Assembly (NCBI GenBank): GCA_903958045.1
Contig: CAJBRT010000190.1
Coordinates: forward strand, 1 to 64,000
Length of the DNA: 64,000 bases
Reading direction: 5' to 3'
Source: an uncultured Bacteroidota bacterium
GTDB lineage: Bacteria; Bacteroidota; Bacteroidia; Chitinophagales; Chitinophagaceae
Positions 57,729 through 64,000 of this stretch are shown here, one piece after another (position 1 is the stretch's first letter; every line of letters begins with the position of its first letter). The notes under the pieces were generated by a model. That model worked only from the letters and a program-made list of their open reading frames with translations. It had not been told where the DNA came from and searched no databases. The position numbers and the translations under genes were made by a program.

Positions 57729-58296
57729 AGGTATCGGTTAAATGTGACATTCCGTATTCTGGAATTTTTCCTTGTAAGGGTGCAAAAAAGGATATTATTT
57801 TTTTGAAATCTTCGGCTTCGTTATGGGTGGTGTAAAATGGTTCCGCAAACGTGACTTCTTTTTTACCAAAATCAAGTCCAACCATTACAATGGGTACGCC
57901 GGCGTTTTTAGCGATATGATAAAAGCCTGTTCTGAGCCTTTCCGTTTTTTTTCGGGTGCCTTCGGGCGAAAGAGCAAGCACAAATTTTTCATGGCTATTA
58001 AAAAGCTGGACCACTTGATCCACCATATTGTGTTTGTTAAACCGGTCTACGGGAAAGCCGCCGGTACTTTTAAAGATAAACGCAAAGGGGCCCTTAAATA
58101 AGGAGTCTTTGCCTAGATACTTAACATGTTCTAAATGCCTAACACTTCTGATGGCCAGGCCAACTATAAAATCCCAAGCGCTTGTATGAGGCGCCACAAT
58201 GAGTACACACTTATCTAAATGATAGGGAAAATTTTTATGGATTTTCCAACCGGTAATCCATACGTATAGTGACCAAAAAAAGCGCATAAGCAGCAT
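57709..58296 (-). CDS. 1-acyl-sn-glycerol-3-phosphate acyltransferase family protein
   Basis: APHTSAWDF (NHxxxxD-like), GGFPVDR, ALSPEGTRKKTERLRTGFYHIA. Confidence 0.92.
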   Translation of the reverse strand: MLLMRFFWSLYVWITGWKIHKNFPYHLDKCVLIVAPHTSAWDFIVGLAIRSVRHLEHVKYLGKDSLFKGPFAFIFKSTGGFPVDRFNKHNMVDQVVQLFNSHEKFVLALSPEGTRKKTERLRTGFYHIAKNAGVPIVMVGLDFGKKEVTFAEPFYTTHNEAEDFKKIISFFAPLQGKIPEYGMSHLTDTYANNNA

Positions 58297-58347
58297 CGTT
58301 GGATAACAAGATAAGAAATCTATACTTTCTACAAAACCTTGAGCAGG

Positions 58348-60381
58348 TTATTTCATGTCGTCTCTTATTTTTTGTAAACGAAACATTTCGTCGCGGAGGC
58401 GGGCTGCTTCTATAAAGTCCATATCTTTTGCAGCACCTTCCATTTCTTTTTTAGCTTGCTTGATGGCTTTTTCTATTTGAGGAATGGTTGTATACACCAC
58501 TTGCTCTGCAAAAGTTTGACTCTCTGTTTTGCTATTGTTTTGGGGTACGGCATTAGATGGGTCATAGCCCTTAATATCAAGTACCGATGTTTGTGCAAAC
58601 ACCTGCTCCTTGCTTTTTGAAACCGTTGTAGGAGTAATGTTGTGTGCCTCGTTGTAAGCAACTTGCTTGGCCCTACGGCGCGACGTTTCATCGATCGTGC
58701 GCTGCATGCTCATCGTCATTTTATCGGCATAAAAAATAACAAGCCCATTTACATTTCGCGCAGCACGTCCAGCCGTTTGTGTCAATGATTTTTCGTTACG
58801 TAAAAAACCTTCTTTGTCTGCGTCTAAAATAGCAACGAGGGAAACTTCGGGTAAATCAAGTCCTTCTCTTAAAAGGTTAACGCCCACGAGTACATCAATC
58901 ACACCAAGTCGGAGATCTCTTAAAATTTCTACACGCTCCAGGGTATCCACATCACTATGAATGTATTTGGCTTTTATGTTTCGCTTGGCTAAATACTGAT
59001 TCATCTCTTCGGCCATCCGTTTGGTAAGCGTTGTAACAAGCACACGGTCGCCACTGGTGATGCGCAGGTCTATTTCGTGTAATAAATCATCAATTTGATG
59101 AAGGCTTGGACGCACCTGAATGGGTGGATCCAATAAGCCGGTAGGCCTTACAACCTGCTCTACCACTACGCCGCCGGTTTTTTCAAGTTCATATTCGGCG
59201 GGGGTGGCGCTCACAAAAATGGTTTGACCAATCATGTTGTCAAACTCATGAAAATTAAGCGGTCTGTTATCAATGGCACTCGGTAAACGAAATCCATAAT
59301 CTACGAGTGTCATTTTTCGGGACCTATCGCCACCATACATCCCGGCAATTTGCGGAATGGTTTGATGGCTTTCATCTATGATGCACAAAAAATCTTTAGG
59401 GAAATAATCGAGCAAGCAAAAGGGTCTAGTGCCCGGTTTTCTTCTATCAAAAAAACGTGAATAGTTTTCGATGCCAGAGCAATAACCTAGTTCACGAATC
59501 ATTTCTAAATCGTATTCTACTCTTTCTTTAATGCGGTTGGCTTCTTGCTTTTTTCCTACGCGCATAAAATATTCATATTGCGCGCGCATTTCATCTTGTA
59601 TTTCGTGCATCACTTCTACAATCATGTCTTTGGGCGCTAAATATAAATTAGCTGGAAAAATAGCCGCATTGTCCATCGTACCAATGCGTTTGCTGGTTTC
59701 GGTTTCAATGCTTTCTATCGATTCAATTTCGTCACCAAAAAAAGTAACCCGGTACCCAAAATCGACATAGGGTAAATTAATATCGACGGTATCGCCTTTG
59801 ACTCTAAATGAACCTCTTTTAAAATCATCTTGTGTGCGGGAATACAACGAATTAATCAATGCGTGCAAAAATGCTTGGCGTGAAACCACCTGCCCCGTAT
59901 GAATGCGCACAATACCATTTTCATATTCGGTAGGATTACCCATACCATAAATACAACTCACACTCGCCACAATAATTATATCTCTGCGGCCACTTAATAA
60001 TTGCGCCGTTGCTTGAAGTCTTAGTTTATCAAGCTCTTCGTTGATGCTTAAATCTTTTTCGATGTATACACCCGTAACCGGCATATACGCTTCGGGCTGA
60101 TAATAATCGTAATAGCTAACAAAATATCCAACCGCGTTGTCTGGAAAAAACTGCTTGAACTCGCCATAAAGTTGTGCCACCAGGGTTTTGTTGTGCGTAA
60201 GCACCAGCGTAGGTCTTTGTGTATTTTGAATAACGTTAGCAATAGTAAAGGTTTTACCGCTACCCGTAACCCCTAAAAGTGTTTGGTACTGCTCGTTTTC
60301 ATGCACGCCCTTTGTGAGCTGATCAATGGCCGAGGGTTGATCACCTGCTGGACTATAGGGTGCGTGAAGCGTAAAAGGCAT
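58348..60381 (-). CDS. uvrB: Excinuclease ABC subunit B
   Basis: GVTGSGKTFTIANVI, YYDYYQPEAYMP, DLPEVSLVAILDADKEGFLRNEKSLTQTAGRAARN, C-term UVR domain. Confidence 0.98.
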   Translation of the reverse strand: MPFTLHAPYSPAGDQPSAIDQLTKGVHENEQYQTLLGVTGSGKTFTIANVIQNTQRPTLVLTHNKTLVAQLYGEFKQFFPDNAVGYFVSYYDYYQPEAYMPVTGVYIEKDLSINEELDKLRLQATAQLLSGRRDIIIVASVSCIYGMGNPTEYENGIVRIHTGQVVSRQAFLHALINSLYSRTQDDFKRGSFRVKGDTVDINLPYVDFGYRVTFFGDEIESIESIETETSKRIGTMDNAAIFPANLYLAPKDMIVEVMHEIQDEMRAQYEYFMRVGKKQEANRIKERVEYDLEMIRELGYCSGIENYSRFFDRRKPGTRPFCLLDYFPKDFLCIIDESHQTIPQIAGMYGGDRSRKMTLVDYGFRLPSAIDNRPLNFHEFDNMIGQTIFVSATPAEYELEKTGGVVVEQVVRPTGLLDPPIQVRPSLHQIDDLLHEIDLRITSGDRVLVTTLTKRMAEEMNQYLAKRNIKAKYIHSDVDTLERVEILRDLRLGVIDVLVGVNLLREGLDLPEVSLVAILDADKEGFLRNEKSLTQTAGRAARNVNGLVIFYADKMTMSMQRTIDETSRRRAKQVAYNEAHNITPTTVSKSKEQVFAQTSVLDIKGYDPSNAVPQNNSKTESQTFAEQVVYTTIPQIEKAIKQAKKEMEGAAKDMDFIEAARLRDEMFRLQKIRDDMK

Positions 60382-60386
60382 ACCGT

Positions 60387-60962
60387 TTATTTTCTAGTGA
60401 TATTATAAATAGCAACAGGTGGCGTAAGCATTTGTTCGTGATCGTTTAACATATATATTTTTCGGACCACCGACATGCCCTTTACTACTTTTCCAAATGC
60501 CGCATAGCCAAGTTTATCTTCTACGTTTTCGCCGCCTTCGTCGAGACCGGGTTGGTTACCAATACAAATAAAAAATTCGGCGTTGGCGGTACCGGGTACA
60601 TTACGCGCCAGCGATAAAACACCATCAGTGTGTTTGAGTCCTGTTGTAGAAGTAGGTTCGTGGGGAATGCCCTTCATCTCATAGAGCTTCATATAATTTG
60701 TTTTCCAAAGACCTCCTTGTAAAATTTCAGTTTTTGGTGCGTTAGACGGCTGGTTGGTTACATTTAATACGCGGTAAAAAGAAGCGTCTTCGTAAAATCC
60801 TGAATCTACGTAAGATAGAATAGCAGCGCAGGTTTGCGGCGCTTTGCTAGGGTATAATTCTGCTTCTATGATGCCATACTTGGTTTCAATTTGTATGCGC
60901 GGATTGGCATATTTTTTTTGTGTGCATGAAAAAAATAATAGCGCTGCGCAAATAGCAGTCAT
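60387..60962 (-). CDS. Cyclophilin-type peptidyl-prolyl isomerase, lipoprotein
   Basis: Lipobox FFSC; IETKYGIIEAELYPSKAPQTCA, SLARNVPGTANAEFFICIGNQPGLD. Confidence 0.92.
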   Translation of the reverse strand: MTAICAALLFFSCTQKKYANPRIQIETKYGIIEAELYPSKAPQTCAAILSYVDSGFYEDASFYRVLNVTNQPSNAPKTEILQGGLWKTNYMKLYEMKGIPHEPTSTTGLKHTDGVLSLARNVPGTANAEFFICIGNQPGLDEGGENVEDKLGYAAFGKVVKGMSVVRKIYMLNDHEQMLTPPVAIYNITRK

Positions 60963-60967
60963 TTTTT

Positions 60968-61471
60968 TTATGATACCATATGAACCCATACTTCTTCGTC
61001 AGCGATTACGCCGTTTTTAAAAATTGCTTTTTTTCTAGTGCCTTCTAATACAAAATTATTTTTTTCTAGCACACGCGCCGAGCTTCTGTTGTTTCCAAAA
61101 ATTTTTGCTTCAATGCGAACAATTTCTTTATTTTTTTTTATTGCATCCACCATTAGTGCTACAGCTGCTGTTGCAATGCCTTTGCCCCAATAATTTTCAC
61201 CAATAAAATATCCAATCTCTACCGTTTTAGCATATACGTCTTTATGCCATGTGCAGCTTATGTTTCCGGCTACGAGGTTTCCAATTTCGATGGCAAAATT
61301 AGCTACCGGTTTTTCTTCATTGGCATGTTTAATCCAAGCTAGCGCATCCATAACGGTGTATGGACTTGGAAACTCATTTCTAATGCTGTTCCAAACGTTT
61401 CTATTATTTGCGACTGCGGCAAGGGCTTGTGCGTCACTCATTTGCCAGTTTCGGATATTGATTTTTTGCAT
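60968..61471 (-). CDS. GNAT family N-acetyltransferase (RimJ/RimL-like)
   Basis: EIGYFIGENYWGKGIATAAVALM, IFGNNRSSARVLEKNNFVLEGTRKKAI. Confidence 0.93.
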   Translation of the reverse strand: MQKINIRNWQMSDAQALAAVANNRNVWNSIRNEFPSPYTVMDALAWIKHANEEKPVANFAIEIGNLVAGNISCTWHKDVYAKTVEIGYFIGENYWGKGIATAAVALMVDAIKKNKEIVRIEAKIFGNNRSSARVLEKNNFVLEGTRKKAIFKNGVIADEEVWVHMVS

Positions 61472-61472
61472 C

Positions 61473-61931
61473 CTATTTTACAATCTTCCTGTTTAAATAA
61501 TCGCTATAATCAGGAATGGTTGCATCGTAGTCGCCGTGCATAAATGGCGATGTGATTACAAAGTCGGCGGTGGCTCTATCACAAGCCATTGGAATATTCC
61601 AAAGAACACAAAGTCGTAAGAGTGCTTTTACGTCACTATCGTGTGGTTGCGCTTCCATAGGATCCCAGAAAAAAAACATCATGTCTATTTCGCCAGCTGC
61701 AATCATAGCGCCAATTTGCTGATCGCCACCCATTGGGCCACTCATTAATTTTTTAACGGGTCTGTCAATTTTTTCTTCGATGATTTTGCCGGTGGTTCCT
61801 GTTGCTATGAGTTCGTGTTTAGACAATACCACTTTATTGTGCTCTACCCAGGCCATTAAATCGGCCTTTTTATTATCGTGTGCCACAAGTGCTATCCTTT
61901 TACGTGGGCCTAGTTTTTTAATGTTTTTCAT
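61473..61931 (-). CDS. mgsA: Methylglyoxal synthase
   Basis: IALVAHDNKKADLMAWVEHNK, ATGTTGKIIEEK, SGPMGGDQQIGAMIA, FFFWDPMEAQPHDSDVKALLRLC. Confidence 0.96.
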   Translation of the reverse strand: MKNIKKLGPRKRIALVAHDNKKADLMAWVEHNKVVLSKHELIATGTTGKIIEEKIDRPVKKLMSGPMGGDQQIGAMIAAGEIDMMFFFWDPMEAQPHDSDVKALLRLCVLWNIPMACDRATADFVITSPFMHGDYDATIPDYSDYLNRKIVK

Positions 61932-61964
61932 TGGGGTAGATATTAAAGTAGAAAGGTAGTTAAA

Positions 61965-62894
61965 TTATTTTTTTGAACGGGTGTAAATGATGGCTAGTAG
62001 GGGGTGTGCAGCTATTATTAAGCTGTTCATAAGAACCGGTATACCAGTGTAGTGTAATAATAAAAACAACAAAACCAAATATAGAGGATACGCAAAAAGT
62101 AAGACTGCAAACAAAACGGAATCATAAAATACAGTACCCTTTGTCTTATATGCCACAAAGTTTTTGATAATCAAAAAAAGCGGCGCATGCCAAAACCAGG
62201 CGATTCCTATAATGGGAAATAAATAAATGGGGCGTTTATACTTTTTTGAGGGCGGTTCTTTAAAGAGCGAAACCATTTCCTGCATTACGGTATTATTAAA
62301 ATTATTTCGTTCAAGCGACATGCTAGCTGGTGTTGAATCTGCTGAAAAGTAAAGTCCCGCAGAAAAGGATGTTCCGAGCATTAAGTATATTTTTTTTCCA
62401 AAGTGTTTAAAACCATTATAGGTGATAACCGCTGGAAGTACTGTTGGTATTACACCTGCGGCAACGGCCTGTTGCAAAATTCTAGCAGCGCCTTTTTTAA
62501 ATGGCTGTATTTCATTTTTATTTAAACAGGTCCCTTCGATAAAAATTAATAGAATCCCGCCATTTTTTAGAACTTCTACGCTGGCATCAAAACTGTTTTG
62601 ATTTTTATGTAAGTGCTCTTTTCCTTCTCTTTGTCTGTAAACCGGCATCATGTTAAGTGCGCGGAGTAAAAAATTATGCCATGGTTTTGTAAACACATCT
62701 CCGCGCGCTAAAAAGGAAACTGGGTAGGTACAATTTGCCGCAATAACAAGCGCATCAAAAAATGAATCGGGATGATTGGCAACAATCAGTAAGGGTCCTT
62801 TTTGCTTAAGTGCTGTTTTGTTGTGTACTTTAATAGACACACAAAATATTTTAAGCGCTACGCGAATCAAGAAAAGTAGTAGGCGATACAGCAA
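61965..62894 (-). CDS. PlsC-type acyltransferase, membrane
   Basis: VANHPDSFFDALV, NMMPVYRQREG, FIEGTCLNKNEIQPFKKGAARI. Confidence 0.88.
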   Translation of the reverse strand: MLYRLLLFLIRVALKIFCVSIKVHNKTALKQKGPLLIVANHPDSFFDALVIAANCTYPVSFLARGDVFTKPWHNFLLRALNMMPVYRQREGKEHLHKNQNSFDASVEVLKNGGILLIFIEGTCLNKNEIQPFKKGAARILQQAVAAGVIPTVLPAVITYNGFKHFGKKIYLMLGTSFSAGLYFSADSTPASMSLERNNFNNTVMQEMVSLFKEPPSKKYKRPIYLFPIIGIAWFWHAPLFLIIKNFVAYKTKGTVFYDSVLFAVLLFAYPLYLVLLFLLLHYTGIPVLMNSLIIAAHPLLAIIYTRSKK

Positions 62895-62917
62895 ATGGTT
62901 TTTTTTGTAAAATAAAC

Positions 62918-62952
62918 AAAATAGCCGCCCCTTTTTATAGGACGGCTATTTT
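62918..62952. terminator. Bidirectional-looking hairpin downstream of recA
   Basis: aaaatagccg ... cggctatttt 10-bp perfect arms with T/A flanks. Confidence 0.8.
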
Positions 62953-62996
62953 TATTATTACTAACCCATCAAATACTATACATTTTAAAGCAAAAT

Positions 62997-64000
62997 TTAT
63001 GCTTCTGCGGCCGCAGTTCTTGCTTCTATTACCTTAGCTCTGATTTTAGCTTCAATTTCGTTGGCTAATTCTGGATTGTCGTGTAAAAGTGTTTTTACAG
63101 ACTCTCTTCCTTGGCCAAGTTTATTGGTGTCGTAGCTAAACCAGCTTCCACTTTTTTGAACAATACCAAGTTCTACGCCCATATCAATGATTTCGCCAAG
63201 TTTACTGATGCCTTCACCAAAAATGATATCAAATTCTGCGGCTCTAAATGGTGGTGCTACTTTGTTTTTTACCACTTTTACTTTTACGTGGTTACCAATT
63301 GCAGCATCGCCATCTTTAATTTGTGTCATTCTTCTAATATCTAGACGAACTGACGCATAGAATTTTAATGCATTACCACCCGTTGTTGTTTCAGGATTAC
63401 CAAACATCACACCAATTTTTTCACGGAGTTGGTTAATGAAAATACATACAGTTCCTGTTTTATTAATGGTTGCTGTAAGCTTACGAAGCGCTTGGCTCAT
63501 AAGTCTTGCGTGTAATCCCATTTTTGAATCACCCATTTCACCTTCTAATTCACTTTTGGGTACAAGTGCTGCTACAGAGTCAATCACCACTACATCTAAT
63601 GCGCCTGATAAAATTAAACGGTCGGCAATTTCTAATGCTTGCTCGCCATAATCGGGTTGAGAAACGAGTAGGCTATCAACGTCGACACCTAATTTTTTTG
63701 CATACGCACTATCAAAAGCGTGCTCCGCATCGATGATCGCACACATACCGCCTTTTTTTTGCGCTTCTGCGATTACATGAATAGCAACCGTTGTTTTACC
63801 AGAAGATTCTGGACCATATATTTCAATAATTCTACCTTTTGGTAAGCCACCTATTCCAAGAGCACTATCAAGACCTATCGAACCCGTAGAAATCACTTCC
63901 ATTGGTTCTTGGCTACGCTCGTTCATCATCATGACAGAGCCCTTGCCATAGTCTTTATCTATTTTGTCGATTGTTAATTTTAGCGCCTTTAATTTTTCAG
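62997..64000 (-). CDS. recA: Recombinase RecA (5' end truncated by window edge)
   Basis: [61 protein letters not shown]; frame continues upstream as [23 protein letters not shown] to window end. Confidence 0.98.
   Translation of the reverse strand, partial: EKLKALKLTIDKIDKDYGKGSVMMMNERSQEPMEVISTGSIGLDSALGIGGLPKGRIIEIYGPESSGKTTVAIHVIAEAQKKGGMCAIIDAEHAFDSAYAKKLGVDVDSLLVSQPDYGEQALEIADRLILSGALDVVVIDSVAALVPKSELEGEMGDSKMGLHARLMSQALRKLTATINKTGTVCIFINQLREKIGVMFGNPETTTGGNALKFYASVRLDIRRMTQIKDGDAAIGNHVKVKVVKNKVAPPFRAAEFDIIFGEGISKLGEIIDMGVELGIVQKSGSWFSYDTNKLGQGRESVKTLLHDNPELANEIEAKIRAKVIEARTAAAEA

Noticed and set aside
1-64000. Phage defence system or biosynthetic gene cluster
   Set aside because: No restriction-modification, CBASS, retron, Abi, NRPS/PKS or similar core genes recognised beyond one toxin-antitoxin pair.

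Overview
Chromosomal window from a Bacteroidota genome, probably Chitinophagaceae-like. This placement rests on protein flavour, TAnnTTTG-type promoter motifs, TonB/FecA receptor and SusCD-era accessory families; no database search was run. It is densely packed with about 78 CDS, one tRNA-Asn(GTT), and no rRNA, CRISPR array, transposase, integrase or prophage module. From left to right: a metabolic/accessory segment (1-24 kb) with an arsR-arsM-arsC cluster, several hydrolases, an exported glutamate-racemase-like protein, an AlkB-type monooxygenase, a FecA-like receptor and a lysine-catabolism-like pair (DUF1338 + antiquitin-type ALDH). Next is a hypothetical-rich accessory stretch (24-31 kb) with a HigB/RelE-type toxin-antitoxin pair, a membrane-anchored XRE regulator and an ECF sigma/TraB operon. 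Its right part is bounded by a 38-bp perfect direct repeat that abuts the 3' end of tRNA-Asn. A mostly housekeeping segment follows (31-64 kb): hflX, rhlE, kdnB-kdsB, dnaN, recX, nagA, thiL, suhB, GH3, pnuC/NR kinase, nfu, msrB, adk, ompA, acyl-CoA ligase, uvrB, mgsA and recA, which is truncated at the right edge. I found no clear new multi-gene defence or mobile system. The best leads are the tRNA-derived repeat-bounded island, the exported MurI-like enzyme, the kdnB-kdsB pair, the DUF1338-ALDH7 pair, the pump-less ars cluster and a YdeI-CDGSH fusion.
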